64,000 nucleotides of DNA, taken from contig JBFGKE010000015.1 of assembly GCA_041576815.1 (NCBI GenBank), positions 1 through 64,000 on the forward strand, given 5' to 3'. This document shows, piece after piece, positions 37,312 through 46,795 of this stretch. Under the pieces are notes generated by a model. It was given only the letters and a program-made list of their open reading frames with translations. It searched no databases and was not told where the DNA came from. The DNA comes from SG8-38 sp041576815. GTDB taxonomy: Bacteria > Myxococcota_A > Polyangia > Polyangiales > Houyiibacteriaceae. The stretch's first letter is position 1. The number at the start of each line of letters is the position of its first letter. Both the position numbers and the translations under genes were made by a program.

Positions 37312-38232
37312 ATGCGTGCCCAGCCCGATCTGCCACCCCGGGTCTCCGTTTACGAGGTTGCACCGCGGGATGGGCTTCAAAACGAAAGCGCCCAGGTCGC
37401 CACCCACGCCAAGGTGCGGCTCGTCGAGGCGCTCGTCGACGCCGGCATCGAGCGCATCGAGGTCGGGAGCTTCGTCTCCCCGAGGTGGGTGCCCCAGATG
37501 GCCGACGCCGACGAGGTGTGCCGGATGATCGAGCGCCGCCCGGGCGTCACCTATAGCGGCCTTTGCCCGAACGCGCGCGGCCTCAAGCGCGCCGTGGAGG
37601 CGCAAGTGGACGAGATCGCCGTCTTCGTGAGCGCGAGCGAGACGCACAATCTCAAAAACGTCAACAAGACGATCGCCCAGACCCTAACGGCCTTCGAGCC
37701 GGTGATCGGGCCGGCCGCCGCGCGGGGTCTGAAGGTCAGAGCCTACGTCTCGACGATGTGGGGCTGTCCGTACGAGGGCGACGTCGACCCGAAGCGCGGC
37801 CTCGAGCTGACCAAGCACCTGCTCGACGCGGGCTGCTATCAAGTGTCGCTCGGAGACACCATTGGGGTCGGCACCCCGCTTCAGACCCAACGCATCGTGG
37901 AGCTGTTCGCGGCCGACGTTCCGCTCGAACAGATCGCGCTTCACCTCCACGACACGCGGGGCACCGCGCTCGCCAACGTGCTCGTCGGTCTCCAGGCGGG
38001 GGTGACGACCTTCGATGCCTCGGTGGCGGGCCTCGGCGGCTGTCCGTACGCGCCCGGGGCGGCCGGCAACCTCGCGACGGAAGACCTGGTGTACACCCTG
38101 CACGGGATGGGCATCGAAACCGGGATCGACCTCGAAAAGCTCTGGCAGGCCGGGCAAGTCGCCGAGGCAATTGTCGGCCGCGAGCTGCCAGGTAAAGTTC
38201 ATCGCGCCGGCGTCCGGTCGCTGGCGAAGTGA
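37312..38232 (+). CDS. mvaB: Hydroxymethylglutaryl-CoA lyase
   Basis: 306 residues, normal for HMG-CoA lyase. It cleaves HMG-CoA to acetoacetate and acetyl-CoA in leucine degradation. Markers are VSVYEVAPRDGLQNE, IERIEVGSFVSPRWVPQMAD, the metal-binding LHLHDTRG and the signature SVAGLGGCPYAPGAAGN with the active-site Cys. Members of the wider DRE-TIM family lack this last signature, which makes the call firm. No methylcrotonyl-CoA carboxylase or isovaleryl-CoA dehydrogenase gene is adjacent. Confidence 0.94.
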   Translation: MRAQPDLPPRVSVYEVAPRDGLQNESAQVATHAKVRLVEALVDAGIERIEVGSFVSPRWVPQMADADEVCRMIERRPGVTYSGLCPNARGLKRAVEAQVDEIAVFVSASETHNLKNVNKTIAQTLTAFEPVIGPAAARGLKVRAYVSTMWGCPYEGDVDPKRGLELTKHLLDAGCYQVSLGDTIGVGTPLQTQRIVELFAADVPLEQIALHLHDTRGTALANVLVGLQAGVTTFDASVAGLGGCPYAPGAAGNLATEDLVYTLHGMGIETGIDLEKLWQAGQVAEAIVGRELPGKVHRAGVRSLAK

Positions 38233-38241
38233 GGAACGCAC

Positions 38242-39501
38242 GTGCCTGTTGACGATTTGCTTGCGTACATCGACGCCTCGCCCACCCCGTTTCACGCGGT
38301 CAAAGAAACCGTGAAGCGCCTCGACGCCCTCGGTTACCGCGCTCTCGGCGAGGCCGACGCCTGGCATGTCGCCCCAGGAGACAAAGTCTACGTGGAGCGG
38401 GGGGGCGGGTCCGTCGCTGCGTTTCACATCGGCGCGGCCCCTGCGCCCGATGCGGGGTTTCATCTCGTCGGGGCGCACACCGACTCGCCGAACCTGCGTG
38501 TGAAGCCCAATCCCGAGCTCGAGAAGGCCGGCTACCACCAGCTCGGGGTCGAGCCCTACGGCGGCGTGCTTCTTCACACGTGGCTCGACCGCGATCTTTC
38601 GCTCGCGGGTCGCGTTTTACTCGCCGATCAAAGCCACCGGCTAGTCGACTTCAGGCGGGAGCTGGTGCGCATTCCGTCGCTCGCGATCCACTTGAACCGG
38701 CAGGTCAACAAGGAAGGGTTGAAGCTCGATGCCCAAAAGCACCTCGCGCCCGTGCTCGCGCTCGACGGCGTCGAGGAAGGCGACCTCCGCACGCTGATCG
38801 CCGAGGAGCTCGGCGACGTGAAGCCCAAGGACATCATCGCTTGGGATTTGATGACGTACGACCTCCAGCCCGCGGCGCGAAGCGGTCCGAGCCGGGAGTT
38901 CATTCACGCGGGGCGCATCGACAACCTCGCGAGCTGTCACGCAGCGCTCACCGCGCTCGTCGCCAAGGATGCCGGCCTCGATCGCACCCGCGCGATCGTG
39001 CTCTACGACCACGAGGAGGTAGGCAGCCGGAGCGCGCAAGGGGCGGCGTCCGACTTTCTTCGAAGCTGCCTTCAGCGACTGTCGGGCGACAGCCCCGAGG
39101 ACTACCACCGCGCGGTCGCGCGGTCGTTCCTGATCTCGGCCGACATGGCGCACGCGGTGCATCCGAACTACGCGGACCGCCACGAGCCGCGGCACCAGCC
39201 AGCGCTCGGCGGCGGGCCCGTCATCAAGATCAACGTCAATCAGGCGTACGCCACCGACGGCGAAAGCTGGGCGAGCTTCGAGCGATGGGCCGCGAAGGCC
39301 GAGGTGAAGACGCAGCGCTTCGTCGTGCGCTCCGACCTCGGCTGCGGCAGCACCATTGGCCCGATCACCGCGGCCGAGCTCGGGATTCGCACCGTCGATG
39401 CCGGCAATCCCATGCTTTCGATGCACTCGTGCCGCGAAATGGCCGCGGCGGCCGACGTCCCGAAGATGATCGACGTCATGAAGCGCTTCTTCCATGGCTA
39501 G
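38242..39501 (+). CDS. apeB: M18 family aspartyl aminopeptidase
   Basis: 419 residues from a GTG with GAGGA six bases upstream, 9 bp after the lyase. Zinc ligands and catalytic residues are visible in HLVGAHTDSPNLRVK, GRIDNLASCHAAL and YDHEEVGSRSAQGA, and in the C-terminal GNPMLSMHSCREMA. The N-terminal SPTPFHAVKETVKRLDALGY is typical of M18. It removes N-terminal amino acids, usually Asp/Glu, in the cytoplasm. Its 3' end overlaps the start of the P450 gene by 8 bp. Confidence 0.94.
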   Translation: MPVDDLLAYIDASPTPFHAVKETVKRLDALGYRALGEADAWHVAPGDKVYVERGGGSVAAFHIGAAPAPDAGFHLVGAHTDSPNLRVKPNPELEKAGYHQLGVEPYGGVLLHTWLDRDLSLAGRVLLADQSHRLVDFRRELVRIPSLAIHLNRQVNKEGLKLDAQKHLAPVLALDGVEEGDLRTLIAEELGDVKPKDIIAWDLMTYDLQPAARSGPSREFIHAGRIDNLASCHAALTALVAKDAGLDRTRAIVLYDHEEVGSRSAQGAASDFLRSCLQRLSGDSPEDYHRAVARSFLISADMAHAVHPNYADRHEPRHQPALGGGPVIKINVNQAYATDGESWASFERWAAKAEVKTQRFVVRSDLGCGSTIGPITAAELGIRTVDAGNPMLSMHSCREMAAAADVPKMIDVMKRFFHG

Positions 39502-40849
39502 GCACCCGAGACCGCCGGGGCCGCCCAACCGCTTCGGCCTCGGGAACCTCCGCGGCATGATGCGCGACCAACTCGCGCACATGACCGCAGCCGCCGAGTA
39601 CGGCCCCCTCGTCGACCTGCCGATCCTGTTCGAGCGCTACGTCCTGGTGCTCGACCCCGACCTGATTCAGCAGAGCCTCGCGCAAGGCCACACCGTGATG
39701 CGAAAGGACCGGTTCACCCACGAGCTCGAGCGCGTGCTCGGCCGAGGGCTCGTCACCAGCGAAGGCGCGCTCTGGCGAACGCAGAGAAAGCTCGTCGCCC
39801 ACGCCTTCATCCCGAGGCGCATCCGTACCTACGCCGACTCCATGGTCGCCGCCGCCCGCCGTTCGCTCGACGGGTGGAGCGACGGCCAGGAGCTTCCGAT
39901 CCACCAGTCGATGGCGGAGCTGACCCTCGACATCGTGGGGCGCACCCTCTTCGATGCCGACGTCCGAGGCGCCGCTCGCGAAGTGGGGGACGCCCTGCAG
40001 GTGATCAGCGACTTCTACTCGAGCGTGCTCGAAAGCCCCATCCAGCCACCCGAGTGGTGGCCCTCCCCCCGCATGGTTCGGTTCCGAAGAGCGATTCGAA
40101 ACGTCGACCGCATCCTCGGCGACATCATCGAAGAGCGGCGCCGAAGCAACGAGGACCGGGGCGACCTCTTGAGCGCGCTCCTCCAGGCCCAAGACGAAGA
40201 CGGTGGCGGCATGAGCGACCGGCAGCTCCGAGACGAGTGCGTCACGCTCTTCTTGGCGGGCCACGAGACGACCTCGATCGCGCTCGCCAACAGCCTCTAC
40301 TTCCTGTCGAACCATCCGGAGATCGAAGCCCGCGTTCACGAAGAGGCGTCCGCAGTCCTCGGTCGCCGCGCAGCCACTTCCGACGATTACCCGCGCCTCG
40401 AGCTCACCGAGCGCGTGATCAAAGAATCGATGCGGCTTCTCCCTCCGGTCTACACGATCGGCCGGCAGCTCCTCGAGGATTTCGAGCTCGGCGGCTACAC
40501 GATCGAAAGAGGCGACACGCTCCTCTTCGTGCAATGGATCACCCACCGAAGTCCGAACAACTTCGACGATCCGCTCCGCTTCGACCCCGACCGCTGGCTC
40601 CCCGAGCGCGCCAAAGACATCCACCGCTACGCGTACTTTCCGTTCGGCGGCGGCCCCCGCATCTGCATCGGCAACCACTTCGCCATGATGGAAGCCGTGC
40701 TCGTCCTCGCCACGCTGGTCCGCGAATACCGGTTCGAGCTTCTCCCAGACCAAACTCTCGAGCTTCAGCCCGCGGTCACCCTTCGCGCAGCGAAGGACCT
40801 CACGATGCGCCTGGAGGCGCGCGGCGCCACGCCAGCCCGGGCCGCGTAG
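39494..40849 (+). CDS. Cytochrome P450
   Basis: 451 residues, full-length soluble bacterial P450. The oxygen-binding I-helix motif FLAGHETTSIALA (about residue 253), the K-helix ERVIKESMRL (ExxR), FDPDRWLPE and the heme loop FPFGGGPRICIGNHF with ligand Cys391 are all present. It needs electrons from a ferredoxin and reductase that are not encoded nearby. The loop FGGGPRICIG and the PPVYTIGRQLLEDFELGGY segment resemble fatty-acid or CYP4/CYP102-like branches, but the substrate is unknown. The start overlaps apeB by 8 bp, so translation is coupled. Confidence 0.95.
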   Translation: MARHPRPPGPPNRFGLGNLRGMMRDQLAHMTAAAEYGPLVDLPILFERYVLVLDPDLIQQSLAQGHTVMRKDRFTHELERVLGRGLVTSEGALWRTQRKLVAHAFIPRRIRTYADSMVAAARRSLDGWSDGQELPIHQSMAELTLDIVGRTLFDADVRGAAREVGDALQVISDFYSSVLESPIQPPEWWPSPRMVRFRRAIRNVDRILGDIIEERRRSNEDRGDLLSALLQAQDEDGGGMSDRQLRDECVTLFLAGHETTSIALANSLYFLSNHPEIEARVHEEASAVLGRRAATSDDYPRLELTERVIKESMRLLPPVYTIGRQLLEDFELGGYTIERGDTLLFVQWITHRSPNNFDDPLRFDPDRWLPERAKDIHRYAYFPFGGGPRICIGNHFAMMEAVLVLATLVREYRFELLPDQTLELQPAVTLRAAKDLTMRLEARGATPARAA

Positions 40850-40857
40850 GCACGCCC

Positions 40858-41041
40858 TCAGGTCAGCTCGAAGTCCTTGCAGAACAGGAGCGCGGCATTC
40901 GGGTCTTCGTAGCGCGACTTGCGGTGACGGTGGGTGGGGAAGCCGTGCGCACAGCCCGCGTCGGGGTCGAAGAGCACGCAGTCTTCGCAGTTCCACCGGA
41001 GCCCGAACTGGTCGCGCTGCTCGCGAAACCGCTCGTCTTGC

Positions 41042-41052
<11 letters not shown>
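40858..41052 (-). CDS. Small four-Cys protein downstream of rpiB
   Basis: 64 residues from a GTG that overlaps the rpiB stop by 11 bp. Cys residues at 22, 25, 34 and 58, with His 36, 41 and 43 between them, make a compact Zn- or Fe-S-binding site likely (WNCEDC, DAGCAHGFPTHRHRK, LLFCKDFEL). The chain is otherwise charged. I do not recognise a characterised family. Its place at the end of the fatty-acid / ribose isomerase operon suggests co-expression with it. Confidence 0.65.
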
Positions 41053-41485
<433 letters not shown>

Positions 41486-41486
41486 T

Positions 41487-42728
41487 TCAGGGTGCCTTTA
41501 GCACGAGCGTGCAGTTGGTTCCGCCGAAGCCGAACGAGTTGTTCATCAGGGCCCGAATCGGCCGCTTCTGCGCCTCGTTCGGGACGAGGTTCATCCCCTC
41601 GGCCATCGGGTCGGGGTCTTGGAGATTGATCGTCGGCGGGAGCACGCCGTCGCGCATCGCCAGCACGCAGAGCACCGGCTCGAGACCGCCGGCCGCGCCG
41701 AGCAGATGCCCGGTCATGCTCTTGGTGCTCGACACCGCAAGCCCGTTCGTCGCGTGCGCACCGAAAAGCTTCTTGATCGCATGAAGCTCGCCTGCGTCAC
41801 CCATCGGCGTGGACGTTCCATGCGCGTTGATGTAGTCGAGGTCGCCAGGGCTGAGCTTGGCATCCTCGAGCGCGAGCTTCATCGCACGCCTCGCGCCCTC
41901 CGCCTCGGGCGCCGGCTGCACCATGTGATGGGCGTCCGACGTGGCGCCGTAGCCGACGATCTCTGCGAGGACGTTGGCGCCTCGACGGAGCGCGGCCTCA
42001 CGCTCTTCGAGGAGAAGCACGCCAGCCCCTTCTGCGATGACGAAGCCGTCACGACCCGCATCGAACGGTCGGCTCGCCGCCTCCGGGTCGTCGTTGCGGC
42101 GGGAGAGCGCGCGCATCGACGTGAAGCCGGCCACGCCGATCGGCGTGACGGCCGCCTCCGCGCCCCCCGCTACCGCGGCGTCGATGTGGCCGAGCTGAAT
42201 CCAACGAAACGCGTCCCCGATTGCATGCGCCCCGGAAGCGCAGGCACTGGTGTGCGTGTAGCTCGGGCCCTTGAAGCCCCACTCGAGCGTCACCTGGCCC
42301 GGCGCGAGGTTCGAGATCACCGAGGGGATGAAGTACGGGGACACGCGGCGCGGGCCTTTGTCGAAGAGCGTGCGGCAGGTATCCTCGAACACCTCGATGC
42401 CGCAGAAGCCGACGCCGATGAAGGTCCCGACCCTTTCCTTTTCCTCTTCACTCGGCTCGAAGCCGGCATGCTCGATCGCCTGCGCGGTGGCCCCGAGCCC
42501 GAGCTGGATGAAGCGCGCGGCCTCGCGAAGGCGTCGCTTCGGCATGTACTGAAGCGGGTCGAAGTCGGTGCACTCCCCGGCGATTTGCGAGGCGAAGTCG
42601 GACGGGTCGAAGGCCTCGATGCGCGCGATGCCGCTTCGCCCCTCGGAAACGTTCTTCCAAGTGGTGTCGACATCTGCGCCGCACGGGCTGACCGTGCCTG
42701 CGCCGGTGATCACGACTCGCCGCATCGA
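41487..42728 (-). CDS. fabF: 3-oxoacyl-[acyl-carrier-protein] synthase II
   Basis: 413 residues from ATG 42728. It elongates acyl-ACP by condensing it with malonyl-ACP. The catalytic triad is clear: Cys162 in TSACASGAHAIGDAF, the first His in INAHGTSTPMGD and the second in TGHLLGAAGGLEPV, with the C-terminal NNSFGFGGTNC. The open frame continues upstream through acpP in another reading frame, but that part is not coding in this frame. It is 28 bp after acpP and one base before rpiB. Confidence 0.96.
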   Translation of the reverse strand, partial: SMRRVVITGAGTVSPCGADVDTTWKNVSEGRSGIARIEAFDPSDFASQIAGECTDFDPLQYMPKRRLREAARFIQLGLGATAQAIEHAGFEPSEEEKERVGTFIGVGFCGIEVFEDTCRTLFDKGPRRVSPYFIPSVISNLAPGQVTLEWGFKGPSYTHTSACASGAHAIGDAFRWIQLGHIDAAVAGGAEAAVTPIGVAGFTSMRALSRRNDDPEAASRPFDAGRDGFVIAEGAGVLLLEEREAALRRGANVLAEIVGYGATSDAHHMVQPAPEAEGARRAMKLALEDAKLSPGDLDYINAHGTSTPMGDAGELHAIKKLFGAHATNGLAVSSTKSMTGHLLGAAGGLEPVLCVLAMRDGVLPPTINLQDPDPMAEGMNLVPNEAQKRPIRALMNNSFGFGGTNCTLVLKAP

Positions 42729-42756
42729 TTCGCCTGGGGGCGCGGTACTCAGGCGC

Positions 42757-42990
42757 TCACGCCTTGTGAGCCTTGATGTAGTCGATCGCGTCGCGAACCG
42801 TCTTGATTTTCTCCGTGTCCTCGTCCGGGATCTCGATCTCGAACTGCTCCTCGAGCGCAAGCACGACTTCGACGATCGCGAGTGAGTCGGCCTTGAGATC
42901 TTCGATGAAGTCTTGCTCTTCCTGAATGTCGGCGCCGTCGACGTCGAGCTTGTCCGACACGATTTCTTTGACCTTCTCGGCGATGTCCAT
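42757..42990 (-). CDS. acpP: Acyl carrier protein
   Basis: 77 residues, highly acidic. The phosphopantetheine-bearing Ser36 is in KADSLAIVEVVLALEE. The usual DSLD motif reads DSLA here, a notable but tolerated change just after the attachment site. It carries growing acyl chains between Fab enzymes. It sits between fabG (23 bp away) and fabF. Confidence 0.96.
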   Translation of the reverse strand: MDIAEKVKEIVSDKLDVDGADIQEEQDFIEDLKADSLAIVEVVLALEEQFEIEIPDEDTEKIKTVRDAIDYIKAHKA

Positions 42991-43013
42991 CTGCTTCCTC
43001 CGTCACGCACGCC

Positions 43014-43760
43014 CTAGACGTGCATGCCTCCGTTGACCCGGAGCACTTGCCCGGTGATATAGCTCGCTTCTTCGCTCGCCAAAAATAGAACCGCCGCTGC
43101 CACCTCCTCGGGCCGGCCGATCCGCCCTAGCGGGGTCTGATCGATGATGCCCTGCCTGGCGGCCTCCGGCAGGTTGGCGGTCATTTCGGTCTCGATGAAT
43201 CCGGGCGCGACCGCGTTGACGGTGATTCCCCGAGTGGCGTACTCCCGAGCCAAAGAGCGGGTGAGCCCGAGAAGCGCGGCTTTCGACGATGCGTATACGG
43301 CCTGCCCGGCGTTTCCCGACTCCGCCACGACGCTCGAGAGGTTGATGATGCGGCCCCAGCGTTTCTTCATCATCGGCCGGACGCATGCCTTGGCGCAGAA
43401 AACGGCACCGTTGACATTTGTCGCCCAGGTCATCTCGAGGTCCTTCGTCGATACTCTCAACAAGAGCTGGTCGATCGAGATTCCTGCGTTGTTCACTAAA
43501 ATGTCGATCCCGTCGTGCGCGTCGACGACCCGTTTGACCGCCGAGTCGACCGCGTCGGGATCTGCCACGTCGAAGCCGAGGATTTCCCCGCGTCCACCGG
43601 CCTGCTCGATCGAGCGCAGCGTCTCCTCCGCGGCCCGCTGGTTGGCGCGGAAGCCGACGACCACGTGGGCGCCCGCGCGGCCGACGGCGATGCTGGTCGC
43701 GCGACCGATGCCCCGAGACCCCCCGGTCACGATCGCGACTTTCCCAGCGAGATCGAACAC
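43014..43760 (-). CDS. fabG: 3-oxoacyl-[acyl-carrier-protein] reductase
   Basis: 248 residues from a GTG 3 bp after rpmF. It reduces beta-ketoacyl-ACP with NADPH. It shows the SDR cofactor loop VTGGSRGIGRATS, the NNAG motif, the active-site Ser-Tyr-Lys in INLSSVVAESGNAGQAVYAS followed by SK, and the C-terminal ITGQVLRVNGGMHV typical of FabG. Its position next to acpP and fabF makes this the fatty-acid reductase and not a generic SDR. Confidence 0.95.
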   Translation of the reverse strand: MFDLAGKVAIVTGGSRGIGRATSIAVGRAGAHVVVGFRANQRAAEETLRSIEQAGGRGEILGFDVADPDAVDSAVKRVVDAHDGIDILVNNAGISIDQLLLRVSTKDLEMTWATNVNGAVFCAKACVRPMMKKRWGRIINLSSVVAESGNAGQAVYASSKAALLGLTRSLAREYATRGITVNAVAPGFIETEMTANLPEAARQGIIDQTPLGRIGRPEEVAAAVLFLASEEASYITGQVLRVNGGMHV

Positions 43761-43763
43761 GAG

Positions 43764-43958
43764 TTACTCGATCTCTTCGACGTTGCCCTTCATCACCTGC
43801 CGGCCTTTGTAGAAGCCGCAGGAGGGGCAAGCGCGATGGGGAAGCATCACGTCGCCGCAGTTGGGGCATGGCGCGACGTTGGGAGCCGAGACCTTGTCGT
43901 GCTGGGCTCGGCGCTGATCGCGCTTCATTGGGCTGGTTCTGCGTTTCGGTACTGCCAC
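43764..43958 (-). CDS. rpmF: 50S ribosomal protein L32
   Basis: 64 residues, normal L32 length. It begins MAVPKRRTSPMKRDQRRAQ and carries the zinc-binding pair CPNC and CPSC around HRAC. It is bound in the large ribosomal subunit. It follows yceD by 5 bp, as in many bacteria where yceD-rpmF lead the fatty-acid operon. Confidence 0.97.
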   Translation of the reverse strand: MAVPKRRTSPMKRDQRRAQHDKVSAPNVAPCPNCGDVMLPHRACPSCGFYKGRQVMKGNVEEIE

Positions 43959-43962
43959 GGGG

Positions 43963-44520
43963 TCACTCCTCGTTCTTCGTCTTCGTCATTGCCTCTTTGA
44001 GCTTCAGCAACGGCGCAAAGCGCGCGTCGGGCGCGCCCTCCCCGAACACGTCGTCGGGGGGCCGGATGTGAGCCGGCATCGCAATGCCCTCACAGCTCTC
44101 CGAGCAAAGGGGTTTCATGGGGGCCTCGAGCAGCAAGAGCTCCCGGACCATCGAGTCCAAGACCACCTCGCTCCCGCCGTAGTAGTCGCGGCTGACCTCG
44201 TCGGGGTCGACGCTGACCTCTTCGACGCCCTCGGGGCGCATGTGCTCGGGGCTGAAGAGGGCGGTCACCGGGAGATCGACGTCCACTGGAACGTCCGAGA
44301 GGCAGCGCGCGCAGGTCGCGGCGAGCCCAGCCCGAAGCGTCCCTCGAACGAGCACCTCCAGCGCGCTCCGCTGGGCGTGCACCCGGAGCTCACCCGCCTC
44401 GCTGCCCGGCTTCAGCTCGGTGTCGGCGAGCGCCGTCGCGAGCCAATCCGGGCGAATGGAAAAGCTCCAGTCTCTCCCGACCTCGTCGAGGTCGTGGATT
44501 TGTAGGACGAAGGCAGACAT
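43963..44520 (-). CDS. yceD: YceD/DUF177 family protein
   Basis: 185 residues from ATG 44520. The family signature is the CARCL motif (AATCARCLSDVPVDVDLPVT) followed by an acidic segment and a second Cys motif near the C-terminus (PLCSESCEGI). YceD homologues are linked to 23S rRNA / ribosome assembly and nearly always precede rpmF, as here. It opens the minus-strand operon. The 179 bp to the divergent MoxR gene should hold promoters for both. Confidence 0.9.
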   Translation of the reverse strand: MSAFVLQIHDLDEVGRDWSFSIRPDWLATALADTELKPGSEAGELRVHAQRSALEVLVRGTLRAGLAATCARCLSDVPVDVDLPVTALFSPEHMRPEGVEEVSVDPDEVSRDYYGGSEVVLDSMVRELLLLEAPMKPLCSESCEGIAMPAHIRPPDDVFGEGAPDARFAPLLKLKEAMTKTKNEE

Positions 44521-44699
44521 TGGAGTTCGAGGCGATAGGCGGCAGCCAAGCGACCCTCCCAGGCCACGAGAACGCGCTACTATTCGCGGTGCCCAAGGGG
44601 CTGTCAACCACGCCCAAAACCGCCCCTGCGGCCGTGCAGCGAGCCCCTGCTGCCCGCTCGCGGTCGCCAATTTCGGGGACCATGTTAACCTGGCGCGCC

Positions 44700-45542
44700 A
44701 TGGCTGATGATTTTCGAAGGTTTTCTGGGACTTCCACCTATCTGACGAGCGAGGCGCTCGAGTCGGCCGTGAACTGCGCCGTCGTGCTCGAACGGCCCCT
44801 GCTGGTCCGGGGCGAGCCCGGCACCGGCAAGACGCTCCTTGCCGACGCGGTCTCCGAAGCCCTCGGGATGCCGCTCCTTCGTTGGAACATCCGGAGCACG
44901 ACACGCGCGCAAGACGGCCTGTACGTCTACGACACGGTGCAGCGTCTGTACGACTCCCGGTTTGGAGACAAGGACGTCAACGACATCAGCCAGTACATCA
45001 AGCTCGGCCCGATGGGCGAGGCGTTCGACGCCGACGAGCGCGTCGTGCTGCTCATCGACGAGATCGACAAGGCGGACGTCGAGTTTCCGAACGATCTGCT
45101 GAACGAGCTCGACCGCATGCAGTTTCACGTCGACGAGACTCAGCGCGACATCATCGCGACCCACCGGCCGGTGGTGATCATCACCAGCAATGCCGAAAAG
45201 GAGCTGCCGGACGCGTTCCTGCGCCGGTGCGTCTTTCACTTCATCGATTTCCCGACCCCCGAGCTGATGAACGACATCGTCCGCGTGCATCATCCGGGCG
45301 TCCACGAGAGCCTCGTCGATCAGGCGCTCAAGACGTTTTACGAGATCCGCAGCATGCGACGTCTTCGAAAGCGTCCGAGCACCAGCGAGCTCGTCGACTG
45401 GATCGCCGTGCTTCAAAGGGCCGGCATCGACAGCGTGAAGCTCGAAGAAAACCTTCCCTTCTTGGGCGCGCTGCTCAAGAAGGAACAGGACCTCGTCGCC
45501 TTCGCCGACCAGCTCTCTGGCGGCAGGCAGTGGAGAAGCTGA
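44700..45542 (+). CDS. MoxR-family AAA+ ATPase
   Basis: 280 residues from ATG 44700. The Walker A LLVRGEPGTGKT, Walker B VVLLIDEIDKAD, sensor TSNAEKELPDAFLRR and a C-terminal helical lid define a MoxR-type ATPase. These act as chaperones that remodel or insert metals/cofactors into partner complexes together with a VWA protein. The VWA partner starts 17 bp downstream, so this is a two-gene module. The metal or complex served is not evident from neighbours. Confidence 0.93.
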   Translation: MADDFRRFSGTSTYLTSEALESAVNCAVVLERPLLVRGEPGTGKTLLADAVSEALGMPLLRWNIRSTTRAQDGLYVYDTVQRLYDSRFGDKDVNDISQYIKLGPMGEAFDADERVVLLIDEIDKADVEFPNDLLNELDRMQFHVDETQRDIIATHRPVVIITSNAEKELPDAFLRRCVFHFIDFPTPELMNDIVRVHHPGVHESLVDQALKTFYEIRSMRRLRKRPSTSELVDWIAVLQRAGIDSVKLEENLPFLGALLKKEQDLVAFADQLSGGRQWRS

Positions 45543-45558
45543 AATCCTCGTCCCCTTC

Positions 45559-46731
45559 ATGTACGAGTTGCGCGGCCGAGGCGTCCCCGTGGGGACCCAA
45601 GAGGTCATTGCGCTCGCACAGGCGCTCGAGGCGGGGCTGCACGAAAGCTCGCTCGACGGATTCTACAACGTCGCCCGCTCGGTGATGATCCACAGCGAAG
45701 CGCACCTCGACTCGTTCGACGAGGCGTTCCTGTCGTTTTTCAAAGGCGTCGAGATCGAATCGAAGAAGCTCAAAGACGAGCTTTGGGATTGGCTGCAAGA
45801 GGCGCGCGAAAACATGGCCGAGCTCACCGACGAGCAGCGGCAGTTCGTCGAAAGCCTCGATCTCGACGAGCTGCGACGACTCTTCGAAGAGCGGCTGGCC
45901 GAGCAGGACGAGGAGCACCACGGCGGCGAAAAGTGGATCGGCACCGGCGGCACCTCGCCGTTCGGCCACGGCGGACGCTCGCCCCAGGGTTTTCGCATCG
46001 GTGGCCAAGGTGGCGGCCGAAGCGCGGTCAAAGTCGCCGACGCACGCCTCTACCGCCCCTATCGGCAGGACCTGACGCTCGACGTCCGGCAGATGCAGGT
46101 GGCGCTTCGAAAGCTCCGCGCCTTCGCCCGCGAAGGCGGCGAGGAAGAGCTCGACCTCGAGGGCACCATCGACGAGACCGCGAAGAACGCCGGCGAGCTC
46201 GAAGTGGTCACCCGCCCTCCCCGCCGGCACAACACGCGCATCATCCTGATGATGGACGTTGGCGGCTCGATGGACCCGTTTGCTCACCTCTGCTCGCGGC
46301 TCTTTTCGGCCGCGAAGAAGTCGACCCATTTCAAAGAGCTCCGTACCTATTACTTCCACAACTGCGTGTACGGCCACGTCTACGAGACCGAGCGCTTCGA
46401 CACCCCGATCAAGGTGCGCGACCTCATTAACGAGACGGGTCCGCACTACAAGTTGATCATGGTCGGGGACGCGCTGATGGCGCCCTACGAGCTCCTTGCC
46501 GCGGGCGACTCCCTCGACCTCGGCGACGACCGCGGCATCGAAGGCCTTCAATGGCTCATGATGCTCAGCCAGCACTACCACCGGAGCATCTGGCTCAACC
46601 CCGAGCCGCAGCGGTACTGGAACGGCAACACGATCGAATACGTCCGTCAGGTGTTCGACATGTTCCCGCTCACGCTCGAAGGGCTCGGCGAAGGCGTCTC
46701 CCACCTGCTCAAGGGCGGCAAGGCGCACTGA
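45559..46731 (+). CDS. VWA domain protein, CoxE-like
   Basis: 390 residues. The N-terminal helical part (MYELRGRGVPVGTQEVIALA) and a Gly-rich linker (about residues 135-155, FGHGGRSPQGFRIGGQGGG) precede a VWA domain. Its metal-ion-dependent adhesion site reads MMDVGGSMDPF. The canonical DxSxS is replaced by DVGGS, common in the CoxE branch. Such proteins pair with MoxR ATPases to mature large enzymes such as CO dehydrogenase. The start has no good ribosome-binding site, and an in-frame extension (ILVPF) without a start codon precedes the ATG. Confidence 0.9.
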   Translation: MYELRGRGVPVGTQEVIALAQALEAGLHESSLDGFYNVARSVMIHSEAHLDSFDEAFLSFFKGVEIESKKLKDELWDWLQEARENMAELTDEQRQFVESLDLDELRRLFEERLAEQDEEHHGGEKWIGTGGTSPFGHGGRSPQGFRIGGQGGGRSAVKVADARLYRPYRQDLTLDVRQMQVALRKLRAFAREGGEEELDLEGTIDETAKNAGELEVVTRPPRRHNTRIILMMDVGGSMDPFAHLCSRLFSAAKKSTHFKELRTYYFHNCVYGHVYETERFDTPIKVRDLINETGPHYKLIMVGDALMAPYELLAAGDSLDLGDDRGIEGLQWLMMLSQHYHRSIWLNPEPQRYWNGNTIEYVRQVFDMFPLTLEGLGEGVSHLLKGGKAH

Positions 46732-46795
46732 GCCGCAAAAAAGGCGAGCGAGAGCGAAATTTGGGCTCCCCGCGCGGGTGGCTTACCCTTAGGGC

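Noticed and set aside
41487..43010. A longer fabF start upstream at 43010
   Set aside because: That frame runs through acpP out of phase and gives a Ser/Arg-rich string without homology; ATG 42728 begins the canonical FabF N-terminus.
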